Origin: an uncultured Porphyromonadaceae bacterium
GTDB lineage: Bacteria > Bacteroidota > Bacteroidia > Bacteroidales > Muribaculaceae
Length of the DNA: 57,324 nucleotides
Direction of reading: 5' to 3'
Assembly (NCBI GenBank): GCA_900547825.1
Contig: URII01000010.1
Coordinates: forward strand, 1 to 57,324
Positions 1 to 10,065 of this stretch are shown one piece after another. The position numbers were made by a program, and so were the translations under genes. Under the pieces are notes generated by a model. The model ran no database searches. It saw only the letters and a program-made list of their open reading frames with translations, and was not told the origin of the DNA. How positions within the stretch are numbered: the stretch's first letter is position 1; the number at the start of each line of letters is the position of its first letter.

Positions 1-46
1 CCCGAGGGGTCAAATCCCGCGTGCCCGAAGGGGTCAAACGCACGCG
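1..46. repeat. Imperfect direct repeat and weak hairpin at window edge
   Basis: CCCGAGGGGTCAAA (1-14) recurs as CCCGAAGGGGTCAAA (24-38). CGCGTG (18-23) can pair with CACGCG (41-46), followed by CCTTTTCC, so the second copy lies in a possible hairpin loop. It could be the terminator of a gene left of the window. Low certainty, because the upstream context is missing. Confidence 0.25.
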
Positions 47-97
47 CCTTTTCCAGCAGGCAAAGCCTGTATTTTTTCCTATACGGAAAATTTTGAC

Positions 98-105
98 TAA
101 CTTTG
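98..105 (+). promoter_or_regulatory. Bacteroidales-type -7 element TAACTTTG
   Basis: TAACTTTG matches the TAnnTTTG -7 consensus of Bacteroidetes housekeeping promoters. A T-rich stretch at 72-77 sits near where a -33 element would be. No gene starts until 404, so this would give a leader of roughly 290 bases. I see nothing else definable between 106 and 360. Confidence 0.3.
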
Positions 106-360
106 CATTAGCAAAAGATAGACAGAAACAGCGTTCCTTGCGGAAGCGAACAGGAGAATAAAACAGTTTTGGAAGTAAAATCCATACCGATTTTCAATCC
201 CGAAAAGGCAACGGATAAGTAGCGATTTGTTCTCCTAACTCCATCAAAAACGGCTAAAAACCGCTAAAGGAAGAATATGGTACAACGCTACATATACCAT
301 TCGATTCCAAACACTTTGCATTATTCCTCCGAAATCCATCCGTATGTGAGCGAGTTTATC

Positions 361-368
361 TATCTTTG
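361..368 (+). promoter_or_regulatory. -7 element TATCTTTG before the sulfatase-fold gene
   Basis: TATCTTTG fits the TAnnTTTG consensus and would place transcription start near 374-376. That lies downstream of the in-frame GTG at 371, so the ATG at 404 (leader about 29 nt) is the better start for the following gene. Confidence 0.45.
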
Positions 369-403
369 CCGTGCAAAATCCCCGATTAATATTTAAGTAT
401 AGG

Positions 404-2224
404 ATGAAGTGCAGATTAGCTGAATTGTTAAAACGGTTGTTCCCCACTTCGTTGTGGACTTGGGACTTCACCGTTACTTGGATCATGGCGGCAGCTACGG
501 TTCTTCTGTTTGACCTTCTGTGGAGCTATGAAACTACATTCAGAGGCCTGTCATACGGCGCTACATGGTGTATGCTGCTGTTTGCCGCCACATTCCTGTC
601 GTTTCCTATGGCATTCAATTTTCGTAAATGCCAATTGTTCCTTTTCGCCGTTGTTGACCTTCTGATGGTGGCGAATCTGATGTATTGCCGCACATATCTC
701 ACCACGATCCCCTTAGGCAGTTATCTTTTGGCCGGGAATCTCACGGAATTTACCGAAAGTGTCACTGATTCAATGCGTTGGCGTGATCTGCTGCTTTTTA
801 TCCCGCTGGTGTGGACTGCGTGGCTTACCCGCCGTCCTAATCCCCACAGGCGTGGAGCCGCATTGACCTATCTGCTTACCCTTGTTGCGGCCGCCGTGCC
901 TGTGGTTGCTGTATCATTGCCTTACGGCGGCCCTGTGGAGCATATCCGGTCGCTGAAAAAATCATGCTATAAATCCAAGATACCCCCCGTGCTTTACACT
1001 CTGGCCGGCCCGCTTGTGGAGCAGGCTCTCGACGAGGGAGATGTTATAACCCCCCGTCAGCGTAAACGAGTGGACGATTGGTTCGCGCAGAGCCGCGCTT
1101 ATCAGCATTTCGGAATGCCTGCCGACACATTGCGCCGCGACAATATAATCATGGTGATATGTGAATCGCTTGAAAGTTGGGTGCTGGAAAAATCGGTGGA
1201 AGGGCAGGAACTCACCCCTTTCCTGAACTCCGTAATCCGGGATTCAACCACCCTTTATGCGCCGATGACGGTGTCGCAGGTAGGCAATGGACGCAGTATC
1301 GACGGAGCGTTGCTGTTGCTTACCGGCATGTATCCTATGACTAATGACGTCTATAGCAACAATTTCTATACCAACACTTATTTTACTTTGCCAAAAGCCT
1401 TGAAAGAAGCTTCTTGTGCAAGGTATTATGTCCTTACTCCCGATAAGCCTGCTGTATGGAACCTTCGTAATGTTACCGGCGCATTCGGGGCTGACACTCT
1501 GCTGTCGCGCGACAATTGGGTGAACGACGAGATGATAGGTGCGCCGGCCAAGTTGAGCGATGGTTCGTTCATGCGGCAGACGGTGGATAAGATGAGGCGC
1601 GGCGAGATATGGCCCGTGGGTGAGAATGCGTTTGTGCAGATTGTCACATATTCAGGTCATAACCCGTTTGTTATCCCCGACGAGCTTCGCACTGTGCATT
1701 TCAAGGAGGAATTTCCCAAGCGAATGGATGGTTATATGGCGTTGGCCCGGTACACTGATTCTGCTCTGAGAACTCTTGTGGAATATGTGCGTTCGCGTCC
1801 CGACGCCTCACGCACAATGATAATTATAGTAGGTGACCATGAGGGGTTGGCCAACTACCGCAAGGAGATGCGGTCGAAGCCGCAGTGGGCGTCGATTGTG
1901 GCGAAAGAGCCGTATGTGCCTATGGTAGTGATCAACAGTCCCCGTGGAGGGCGGGTTGGTTTTCCGATAGGGCAGGCTGATGTGTACACCACCGCATTGG
2001 ATCTGGCCGGTCTCGGAAATTATGTGTGGCCCGGAATGGGTGTGTCGGCTCTTTCGGCTGACCATCCGCATGTGGCCGTGGGCTCGTTCGGCGAGATGTA
2101 CGGTGATGTGGACAATGTCGCTACGGAAAGAATCGACCATCTGAAACGAGCACGCGAAACCGCCGATGTTGTAATACGTTTCAACATGCTTGACTCAATT
2201 ACGGGAAATATTGCCAATAAATAA
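404..2224 (+). CDS. LTA synthase / phosphoethanolamine transferase family membrane sulfatase-fold protein
   Basis: An inner-membrane protein of 606 aa. Five hydrophobic segments occupy roughly residues 20-170, followed by an extracytoplasmic alkaline-phosphatase/sulfatase-fold domain. Visible landmarks are the metal-binding ESLESW near residue 254, the nucleophile region GNGRSIDGAL with Ser at about 298, TYSGHNPF, and the late metal motif GDHEGL. This order matches LtaS/EptA-type enzymes that move phosphoglycerol or phosphoethanolamine from a phospholipid onto a surface glycan or lipid. The substrate cannot be read from sequence; an envelope-modifying role is inferred. The ATG at 404 is preferred to the in-frame GTG at 371, which overlaps the predicted transcription start. 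The stop is 30 nt from purT, so cotranscription is likely. Confidence 0.85.
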   Translation: MKCRLAELLKRLFPTSLWTWDFTVTWIMAAATVLLFDLLWSYETTFRGLSYGATWCMLLFAATFLSFPMAFNFRKCQLFLFAVVDLLMVANLMYCRTYLTTIPLGSYLLAGNLTEFTESVTDSMRWRDLLLFIPLVWTAWLTRRPNPHRRGAALTYLLTLVAAAVPVVAVSLPYGGPVEHIRSLKKSCYKSKIPPVLYTLAGPLVEQALDEGDVITPRQRKRVDDWFAQSRAYQHFGMPADTLRRDNIIMVICESLESWVLEKSVEGQELTPFLNSVIRDSTTLYAPMTVSQVGNGRSIDGALLLLTGMYPMTNDVYSNNFYTNTYFTLPKALKEASCARYYVLTPDKPAVWNLRNVTGAFGADTLLSRDNWVNDEMIGAPAKLSDGSFMRQTVDKMRRGEIWPVGENAFVQIVTYSGHNPFVIPDELRTVHFKEEFPKRMDGYMALARYTDSALRTLVEYVRSRPDASRTMIIIVGDHEGLANYRKEMRSKPQWASIVAKEPYVPMVVINSPRGGRVGFPIGQADVYTTALDLAGLGNYVWPGMGVSALSADHPHVAVGSFGEMYGDVDNVATERIDHLKRARETADVVIRFNMLDSITGNIANK

Positions 2225-2254
2225 TATCAATCAGTTAATCTATAAAGTTTATTT

Positions 2255-3439
2255 ATGACTAAAATCGGTTCAGTAAAAAGTTCAGCCGGAACTAAGGCAC
2301 TGCTTCTCGGAAGCGGCGAGCTCGGCAAGGAAGTGGCTATGGAGTTGCAGCGTTTCGGCGTGGAAGTAGTGGCGTGTGACCGCTATGAGGATGCTCCTGC
2401 CATGCAGGTGGCCCACCGCAGCCATGTGTTCAATATGCTTGACGGTGATGAGTTGCGCCGTATCATAGAGCTCGAACGTCCGGATCATATCATTCCTGAA
2501 GTTGAGGCGATAGCCACCCCTGTGCTCCGCGAACTGGAATCTGAAGGGTTCAATGTCACCCCGACAGCCACTGCGGCCCTTCTCACTATGAACCGCGAGG
2601 GCATACGTCGTCTCGCTGCCGAGGAACTGCATCTGCCCACATCACCTTATCTTTTCGCCTCGACACGCGAGGAGTTTGAGGCTGCCGTGAAGGAAATAGG
2701 TTTGCCTTGTGTGGTGAAGCCCGTGATGAGTTCCAGCGGTCATGGCCAGAGCCTTGTACGCAAGCCCGAGGATATTGAGGCCGCATGGCGCGAGGCCCAG
2801 GAAGGGGGCCGTGCCGGTGCCGGACGTGTGATTGTGGAGGGATTCGTGGATTTTGATTATGAAATAACCCTGCTCACGGTGCGCAGCTGCTCCGGAACAA
2901 CCTACTGTGAACCGGTAGGCCATATTCAGGAAAGCGGCGATTACCGCTATTCATGGCAGCCTCAGCCTATGAGCCCGGTTGCTCTTGACCGCGCTAAGGA
3001 GGTGGCCAAGAAAGTAACTGACGCCCTTGGCGGTTACGGTATATTTGGAGTTGAGCTGTTCGTTAAAGGTGATGACGTGATATTCAGTGAGGTTTCACCC
3101 CGTCCGCATGACACCGGCATGGTCACAATGATATCGCAGGATCTCAGCGAGTTTGCTCTCCATGCACGTGCTTTGCTTGGACTGCCGGTGCCTGAGATCC
3201 GTTTCTTCGGTCCTTCGGCCTCCAGAGCCGTAGTAGTGGAAGGAAACACTGATACAGTGATTATGGATCATCTTGAAAAAGTCCTTGAGGAGCCGGGCAC
3301 ACAGATGCGTATTTTCGGAAAACCTGAAGTCCGCGGACACCGTCGCATGGCTGTGATCCTTGCCACTGCCGACACTGTGGAGGAGGCCCGTGCCAAGGCT
3401 GACCGTGCCTACGCCAAGCTCCGGATAGATGTGAAATGA
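2255..3439 (+). CDS. purT: Formate-dependent phosphoribosylglycinamide formyltransferase (GAR transformylase 2)
   Basis: PurT makes formyl-GAR from GAR, formate and ATP in purine biosynthesis and is cytosolic. The 394 aa length is typical. The N-terminal pre-ATP-grasp domain shows LLLGSGELGKEV and DRYEDAPAMQVAHRSHVF. The ATP-grasp core has CVVKPVMSSSGHGQS and, late, the metal-binding FSEVSPRPHDTGMVT, which is diagnostic of PurT rather than PurK. It lies 30 nt behind the membrane sulfatase-fold gene and is followed by a strong terminator, so the two probably form a bicistronic unit without an obvious functional link. Confidence 0.96.
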   Translation: MTKIGSVKSSAGTKALLLGSGELGKEVAMELQRFGVEVVACDRYEDAPAMQVAHRSHVFNMLDGDELRRIIELERPDHIIPEVEAIATPVLRELESEGFNVTPTATAALLTMNREGIRRLAAEELHLPTSPYLFASTREEFEAAVKEIGLPCVVKPVMSSSGHGQSLVRKPEDIEAAWREAQEGGRAGAGRVIVEGFVDFDYEITLLTVRSCSGTTYCEPVGHIQESGDYRYSWQPQPMSPVALDRAKEVAKKVTDALGGYGIFGVELFVKGDDVIFSEVSPRPHDTGMVTMISQDLSEFALHARALLGLPVPEIRFFGPSASRAVVVEGNTDTVIMDHLEKVLEEPGTQMRIFGKPEVRGHRRMAVILATADTVEEARAKADRAYAKLRIDVK

Positions 3440-3470
3440 TGTGAGGCCGCTTAGGCTGTACATATAAAAT

Positions 3471-3519
3471 GACTACCCCGCGAATAGTCGGTATCGGATT
3501 CGCAGGGTAGTCTTTTTTT
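3471..3519 (+). terminator. Rho-independent terminator after purT
   Basis: GACTACCCCGCGAAT (3471-3485) pairs with ATTCGCAGGGTAGTC (3498-3512) with one mismatch, and is followed by seven T (3513-3519). It ends the two-gene unit and sits between purT and the convergent gene at 3528-3944. Confidence 0.85.
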
Positions 3520-3527
3520 GTTGGGGG

Positions 3528-3944
3528 CTATCGTGTGACGGGCCGTTTGAGGTCCCGGAATTTGGCTTGTATGTCTTGTGCGAGCTTTATCATTATTTCG
3601 TTCTGATCCATATTGTCAGGGAACCTGAAAGCAAGCTTGAACTCTGGCATAGAGGGATTGTCGTTGACAATATACTCCACGGTCAACGTGTTGTCATTGC
3701 ATTGGCGTATACAGAATGTAGCCGATCCCTCGCAATCTGACACTCCCGCTTCCAGAACATATTCTGAATCTTTTATTATTCTGCAATTTTTCCGGCCTTT
3801 CAGAATATGAGTCAGTAGAGTGGGATATTTTTGACTCATTTTTTTATTTCGGCTGTGAGGCCTTGGGTTGTTGCGTGTGTGGTTGTATATTTTCAACGCC
3901 ACAGGAATAATTGAAACGATACATAGGATAAGCCAAAACATCAT
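3528..3944 (-). CDS. Small membrane-anchored hypothetical protein
   Basis: A 138 aa protein that I do not recognise. A hydrophobic N-terminal helix (about residues 2-18) is followed by a short basic linker and a soluble domain with alternating strands (KDSEYVLEAG, NDNTLTVEYIVND, EFKLAFRFPD) and a C-terminal amphipathic helix. It could be a signal anchor with a small periplasmic domain or a cytosolic domain tethered to the membrane. A second start at Met36 (MSQKYPTLL) would remove the anchor. It is convergent with purT and stands alone. Confidence 0.55.
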   Translation of the reverse strand: MMFWLILCIVSIIPVALKIYNHTRNNPRPHSRNKKMSQKYPTLLTHILKGRKNCRIIKDSEYVLEAGVSDCEGSATFCIRQCNDNTLTVEYIVNDNPSMPEFKLAFRFPDNMDQNEIMIKLAQDIQAKFRDLKRPVTR

Positions 3945-4036
3945 GCGTTGTATTTATGCACCCAGGCTCTTGGATGCGGTTATAAAATCAGTCAATATGC
4001 CATGACATAAAAAGCGGAGCCACAATTCTCACTTTT

Positions 4037-4192
4037 CCATTGCTGTGGGCCTAGGAATTCCCATGATATAAGAAAAAGTGATCGCAACTCCACTTTGACC
4101 GTATATCATGTTATGATACTACAAGCCAAAGAGAGCGTACATTCACCACCGGTCCTTATATCGTTGCGAAATTTCCTAGGTTTCAGCAATGG
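4037..4192. repeat. Nested inverted repeats in a gene-free stretch
   Basis: CCATTGCTG...CCTAGGAA (4037-4057) returns inverted as TTCCTAGG...CAGCAATGG (4173-4192), and a further match GATATAAG / CTTATATC extends the arms inward. Within the loop, CATGATATA (4062-4070) pairs with TATATCATG (4102-4110), and AAAGTG (4075-4080) with CACTTT. The only open frame crossing it (4095-4391) shows no protein-like features. The whole 3945-4642 stretch holds this structure, the promoter element at 4235 and otherwise AT-rich sequence with nothing I can name. Confidence 0.55.
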
Positions 4193-4234
4193 AGCGATGC
4201 GAAAACGCTTTCAACTATGTAGGCGCAAAGACTT

Positions 4235-4242
4235 TATCTTTG
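4235..4242 (+). promoter_or_regulatory. -7 element TATCTTTG upstream of surface-protein genes
   Basis: TATCTTTG fits TAnnTTTG and lies just outside the inverted-repeat structure, reading toward the gene at 4643. The leader would be about 395 nt. No clear -33 TTTG is visible at the usual spacing. Confidence 0.35.
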
Positions 4243-4642
4243 CGGTGCAAAAGTATGAAAATAAAATATGTCCCGCAATATTGCAGAATATATTTTTAAT
4301 AAATTCGGCAGGCATATTATGCTTCTTAAATGTTATTTTCATTCGGTTGTTACCAGTTGTTCAGAGGCGATGTCATAGGTTGGGTGGTTAATTACTTGGA
4401 TTTTGTCTATAATGTTGTTTGACATTTTTGATGGAAGTATGATGTCAGTTGAAGCTTTTTGATTGTCTCGATTATTTGGAATAGATATTAAAACGCATGT
4501 TATTAACATTAATTAATCATAAAAAGAAAAAGTATATGGAATAAGTGTGGTAAATTGGACTGCATTTTAGCTGGATGTGCATTTGCTATGGCTTTTGTTA
4601 CAATCTTGCAAACGGAAATATATCATCTCATCTAAATATAAA

Positions 4643-6771
4643 ATGTATATGGTGAAACATTACCTATTGCCTTTGACATTGATTGGAATGTCATGTCTTT
4701 GTGCAGGAGCTATTGATGTTCCTTATGTAAGTGCCATAGGTGACAAATCCCTGAAAGGGGTTGCCGCTGATTGGACTGTGGTTGACGCAAATAATGATAA
4801 GACGGCCTGGGAGTATGACAGCACCGACGACAACATGACCGCAGTGACAGGTTTCAATGCCGGGATCAAATACCGGTATAACAGTAACAATCGGGCTGAT
4901 GACTGGGCGTTCTCTCCGGGGTTTGAGCTTAAGGGGGGTACAGAGTATGTGATCTCGTATTGGGCAAAGGAATCCAAGGCAGGAAAAGAGTCTATGAACG
5001 TCTATATAGGTAATTCCCTTCAGCCTGAGGACTACGGAATCTTACTCCTGTGCGTGAATATCCAAAAAATCTCGGAGCCACATGGAAAAATGAGAAGGTT
5101 ACCTTCACTCCTGATGCAGATGGCATGTATCATGTGGCGTTTCATGTGATTTCCGATGCGAACCAATGGGGTTTGTTCCTCCGTGGATTCTCCATTAAGG
5201 AAAATATTCTGTGTCCTGCAGCCCCTTCTGGCTTGCAGGTGACTCCGGCTGCCGACAAGAGCCTGAGTGCCACATTGTCATGGGTTCTTCCCGAAACGGA
5301 CGACGAGGATAATCCTCTTGTGACTCCGTTGACTGGGGTGAATGTGCGACGCAACGGCGAACTTATCGCCACATTGGACGGTGACGCTGTGGAATATGTG
5401 GATCAGGAAGTACCTGAGGCCGGTGTATATGAATATGCCGTTTCGGCTCTGATAGGACGTGCAGAGAGCTACTCATGCAGCCAGATGTCATCGTGGATCG
5501 GAATGAAGACCCCGCAGGTTCTTCCGTATTCGGAAAATTTCAAGACACCTGATTTCTTCAAGACTTTTTGGACATGTATCGATGTTGCCGGAGACGCGAA
5601 GCCCAACAGCAATTCGAGTTATCCGCCACTGTCGAATGCATGGTGTTTCCAGTCTAATATGATGGGAAACGCATGGTGGGCTGTGATACATTCGTCCCGC
5701 AACGCCGAGGTGGCTGATGATGATTGGCTTGTGTCGGCTCCGCTTGCTTTTCCGGCTGCCGGAAAATATAAAGTGTCGTTCAAGCTTTCAATGTATGCGG
5801 GTGCGCAATACGGATGTCTTATCGGGGTCTATGCAGGCACGGGTGACACTCCGGAGGCCATGGAGATACCGGTAGGTGAGGTCACTCAGGTAGAGAGTAC
5901 CCAGCTTGACCCCAACACCGGAGGCACTCCGTTCGAATTTGAGTTCGAAGTGTCCGGCGCAGGAGTGTATTATATCGGTTTCCATTCCACTAATCCGGCT
6001 TCTGTAATGGAGCGCCGTTTGCAATTGGGTGCTTTTGCAGTCGAGGTAGTGGAGCTTTACGGTGACAAGGTGCTGGTTCCTCCTTACGACAGTGCTTCGG
6101 ATGAGGATTGGAATGACACGGACAGGCTGGCGTTCGCCCTTGCCAAGGGATATTACCATGCTTCGTGGGCAACCGGTGGCGAAGTTGGTGTAGATAGTGA
6201 GGCGGTGTCGCTGGATTCAGACTTCAGTGAGGATTATGCCGTGGTCAAGGTCGAGGAAAACTGCGACGCCGCTTTCTCAGCCGTGGAACCGTTTACCTCC
6301 TTCTCCATAATTCCGTTTGACCATACTCCAGCCGGTGTAGGCGAATGTGTATACTCACATGATGAAGATGGAATCCTGGTGTTCACCTTCAAGGCTCCGT
6401 CGATTAACGTGTCGGGTAGCGCGCTTTATGAGATTAGCGGCGTTAGGATGTATGCCGATGGAGAACTGATCGCGGAGAGTGACGAATGTGTGCCGGGTAT
6501 GGAGACCCGTGTGGCTGTGACCAATCCGGTACTTCGTTCCGGAGATCCTGTATACACGGTAGCCCTTCACAATCTAAGCGGCGAAGGGGAGGCCGTTGTT
6601 GCCGAAAAGGCTGTTGTCAGCTCAATAGATAACCTTTTTGTACGGGGTGAAAGTAAAGCATCACGCATTTTCAGGCTTGACGGAGTGGAAGTAACCAATT
6701 CCGGAGCGCTTGCTCCCGGTGTTTATATTGAATTTAAGGACGATGTAGCTCGCAAGATAATCGTCAGATAA
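4643..6771 (+). pseudogene. Secreted FN3 / choice-of-anchor protein with T9SS-like tail, frameshifted near 5042
   Basis: This reads as one gene in two frames. It starts at Met 4643 with a signal peptide (HYLLPLTLIGMSCLCAGA) and a cleaved-adhesin/choice-of-anchor-like module (DDWAFSPGFELKGGTEY). The first frame loses similarity at GNSLQPEDYG (about 5040). The sequence resumes in another frame with LTPVREYPKNLGATW and runs to 6771. Downstream are an FN3 module (PAAPSGLQVTPAADKS), a second jelly-roll module (DDDWLVSAPLAF) and a C-terminal T9SS-like domain ending in LAPGVYIEFKDDVARKIIVR. A single missing base near 5042 explains the break. It could be a real mutation, phase-off state or sequencing error. 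If intact it would be about 709 aa and surface-exposed. A separate short protein starting at 5050 is unlikely. Confidence 0.75.
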
Positions 6772-6795
6772 TCTAATATCCAAAAACATTAGTGT

Positions 6796-9700
6796 ATGAA
6801 TTTTAAATTTTTGTCAACCGTTTTTGTCGGAACTGCTTTATTGGCGGCTTCGGCAACGGTCAGTGGTGTGGAGAGGATTGATTTCTCTTCAGCCAAAAAG
6901 CATCCCGCCCCCTCCGTCAGCAGGTCGGCGGTGGTTGTTCCGTCCAAAAAGGCTTATGCATGGGCCACGCGTGACAGGGGGGCGTAGAAAAGGGGATTGT
7001 CTCGTTCACGCTTGACAAACCGGGGACGCTTACCTCCGTCCACAAGATGCCTAATCTTGCATATGCAGGGTGTTATGCCGGTGGTAAGTATTATTTTGAC
7101 AGATACCGTACGGTTGACGACAGTTGGGAGCATATAGCTTTCTCAAGTGTCGATCTTGCCACGGGAGCGATAACCGACATCAAGGATTGGTCCGACGAAT
7201 ATTTTGTAATCAACGATATGACGTATGATTACACCACTGGCCAGATTCTTGCTATGGGACGTACATTCTATATAGATGATTTCCTTCCCGGATTCCAGTT
7301 CGAGTGCAGCGTGCTTATGTCCATAAATCCCAACACTGGAGTGTTCAGGGAGGAAAAGCTTTTCATAGACTGGGCCAACGGCGCTCTGACCAATCCTACA
7401 TATTATAATATTGCATGTGACCTCAACGGTACGATATATTCCGTTAACCAAAACGGATGTCTCGTGACTTTTGACCGTGACAACGATTATGCTGAGGTCG
7501 AAATAGGCCGCACCGGGCTTAAGCCGGCCAAGACAACCCAGTCGATGGAATTCGACCATACCACCGGTACACTTTACTGGGCGGCTGATTTCTCTGACAG
7601 GGTTGCCGAACTTGTGGTCGTTGACACGTCATCGGGTTTTGCATCTACTGTAGGCGAGACTGGCACTGACGCTCATCTGATAGGCTTGTGTATTCCTTTC
7701 GACGAGCCATCGCCGGCAGCTCCTGGATCGGTGACGGAATTCAAGGCTGTGCCCGATGCCACCGGTGCCCGGACCATCAGCCTGGAATGGAAAAACCCGG
7801 TCAAGAGCTACGGTGGAGCTAATCTTATATCGATTTCTTCGGTAAAGATTCTTCGCAATGATGTGGAGATCGCGTCCCTGACTGGCACTCCGGGTGAGAC
7901 TATGCATTATGAGGACAATGTCAGCGACGATGCTTTGTACAGTTACACAGTGGTTGCCGCTAATTCGGCTGGCAATGGACTTCCTTCGGGACTCAGCCGC
8001 TGGGTAGGAAAGGATGTCCCCATGGCTGTAAGCAACCTCGGAGTGGGTAGAAACAGTGACGGTTCGGCTATACTTGAATGGGTGGCGCCCGTGTCGGGGC
8101 TTCATGGCGGTGTGATTGACACCGGTTCGCTCGGTTATAAAATCACACGCTTCCCTGACGGCACTATTCTTGCGTCAGATTTCCGCGGGACATCGTTTAC
8201 CGACAACACCGTGCCGGGAACGGGACGTTACAGTTATACTGTGGAGTCGCACACCGACCAGGGTGTAGGCGAGGTGGCGCGCTCAGTGGAGATCGCGCTT
8301 GGAGCGGCAATCGACCGCTTCCCGTGGAATACTATGTTTGCTGATAGGAGCGAGTTTGACCTCTGGACAGTAGTGGACATGAGCGGCGGCTCCACATGGC
8401 AATGGAAAGCACGTACCGCAGGTGGATACGAGACACAGGCCATGTATCAGTACGACAGCAATTTCGATGGAGATGACTATCTTATTTCACCCGACCTGTA
8501 TCTGGAGAAGGATGCCCGTTACAAGGTGAAGTTTGCTTATGCCGGTGCCAACGCCTACCACACCGAAAAAATGGAACTGACTTTCGGTAAAGGCAAGACT
8601 GCCGAGGCCCAGAGCACGGTGCTTAAGGAATTTACAATGAATGATGGCGAATTCCGTTTCTTTGAGACAGAATTGCCTGCCGTAAGCGAGACCGGATATT
8701 ACAACTTCGCTTTCCATGCAATATCGCCTGCCGGACAGTTCAACATATATGTAACGGATGTGACAGTGACGCAGACAGTGGTTGGTCCAGGCGGAGACTA
8801 CGATTTTGCCGTACCCGCTAATCTACAGGCTGTTGTCGATGACGCCTCCGGAAGCGTGACCCTTACATGGAATGAGTCGTCGGGCGGTTCCGGGGTAACG
8901 GAGAATATATTTGAGGACTTCGAGTCAATCAGCAAGTGGGAGATCAATCCTGCCGGCAACTTCGGTTGGACCTATATTGACGGTGACGGTGGTATACCCT
9001 ATGTGGATGATTATTATGAAATGCCTTATCCCACCGACGGCAAACCTCTTGCCGCCATGGTGATGGCTCCTTATGAGCTGCACGAATATGTATACAGTGT
9101 GAATCCGCCCTATTCCGGCGACCAGTACCTCCTTTTCAAAAGCAATTTCTGTGCGGCCGACCGCAGCAAGCCCGCACCCGCTCCCGACGACTGGTTTATA
9201 TCGCCTGAGCTGAATTTCAGCCGTGATTTCATTTTCCGCTTCTGGTGCAAGGCCGATCCTGATGCTGAAGGCTACGGTGATCCGTGGAACACTGAACAAT
9301 TCTATGTAGGCTACAGTCTCACCGACAATAAGCCCGAGAGTTTCAAATGGATGACCGACACACCCGAAAAGGTGACCACGTTGGCCGACGAGTGGACTAA
9401 GAAGGAATATTCCATACCTGCCGCAGCCAAATATGTATGCATCCGCTACTGTACTTCGGAATGCGGATATTGGTTTATGGTTGATGATGTATTCATCGGT
9501 GTAGAGGCAGCGCCTTCGGGTGTTGCAATGAGGGCTGGCGCCATACCTACATTCCGCGCTTACGATGTATATGTGGATGATGTGAAAGTGGTATCCACCC
9601 AGGAGACGAGCCACACTGTCAGCGGTCTCGCCACCGGACAGCATGTAGCTAAGGTTGTGGCTGTTTATGCCGAAGGTTCGTCAGAGCCGGCTGTGGTTCC

Positions 9701-9953
9701 TTTCATATTGAAATCGTCAGGCATAGACAATTGCTACGACAATGGAGTGCGTGTATATCCGAATCCTGCTTCCGAAAGGGTATTCTTCGGTGTAGAGGCT
9801 TCCCGCGCATGCCTGTATGACCTTTCTGGAGTTGCAGTTGCAGAGACTGCTGGTTCCGAATCGATGGAGCTTGGCGGCGTGGCCCCCGGCTTGTATATCC
9901 TGAAGATCGAATATGGAGGCCAGTGTAAGTCCGTACGACTTGTAGTGAGATAA
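6796..9953 (+). pseudogene. Large T9SS surface protein (propeller-like, FN3, cleaved-adhesin), frameshifted in a G6 run
   Basis: The signal peptide (LSTVFVGTALLAASATVSG) starts at Met 6796, and this frame stops at 6985-6987. Protein-like sequence continues in another frame directly from the GGGGGG run at 6977-6982 (GVEKGIVSFTLDKPG) to 9953. A seventh G would join them into about 1,050 aa. Modules in order: a propeller-like N-terminal part (YAGGKYYFDRYRTV, FSSVDLATGAITDI), two FN3 domains (SVTEFKAVPDATGAR; MAVSNLGVGRNSDG), two cleaved-adhesin/choice-of-anchor J modules (DGDDYLISPDLYLEKD; PDDWFISPELNFSR), a further FN3-like stretch, then a T9SS type A tail (VRVYPNPASERVFF ... APGLYILKI). It is 24 nt behind the previous broken gene and similar in architecture, so they are probably paralogues in one operon. 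Confidence 0.8.
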
Positions 9954-9965
9954 TCACAGTATATT

Positions 9966-10016
9966 CCGACATGAAGAAAGGGAGACTCATTGCAGTGTCT
10001 CCCTTTCCTATGTCGG
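9966..10016. terminator. Bidirectional terminator between convergent genes
   Basis: CCGACAT (9966-9972) pairs with ATGTCGG (10010-10016) as the outer stem, and AAAGGGAGAC (9977-9986) with GTCTCCCTTT (9997-10006) as the inner stem. It lies between the plus-strand surface protein and minus-strand guaA. Confidence 0.75.
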
Positions 10017-10065
10017 TTACTCCTTTCTCGAATTGAAATTAAATCCAAGCAGGATATAGCTGTGA

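Noticed and set aside
4095..4391. Plus-strand 98-codon frame across the inverted repeats
   Set aside because: It spans the repeat arm and the promoter element, and the translation has no protein-like pattern.
5050..6771. Independent gene starting at GTG 5050
   Set aside because: No signal peptide, and it starts inside a module whose first part is in the upstream frame; better read as a frameshifted gene.
6976..6985. Programmed -1 ribosomal frameshift at the G6 run
   Set aside because: The sequence does not fit an X XXY YYZ slippery heptamer in the zero frame and I saw no clear downstream stimulator; DNA slippage or base-calling error is simpler.
8925..9644. Minus-strand open frame of 239 codons inside the large surface protein
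   Set aside because: Shadow of the FN3/cleaved-adhesin coding sequence; low-complexity His/Arg/Ile composition with no plausible start context.
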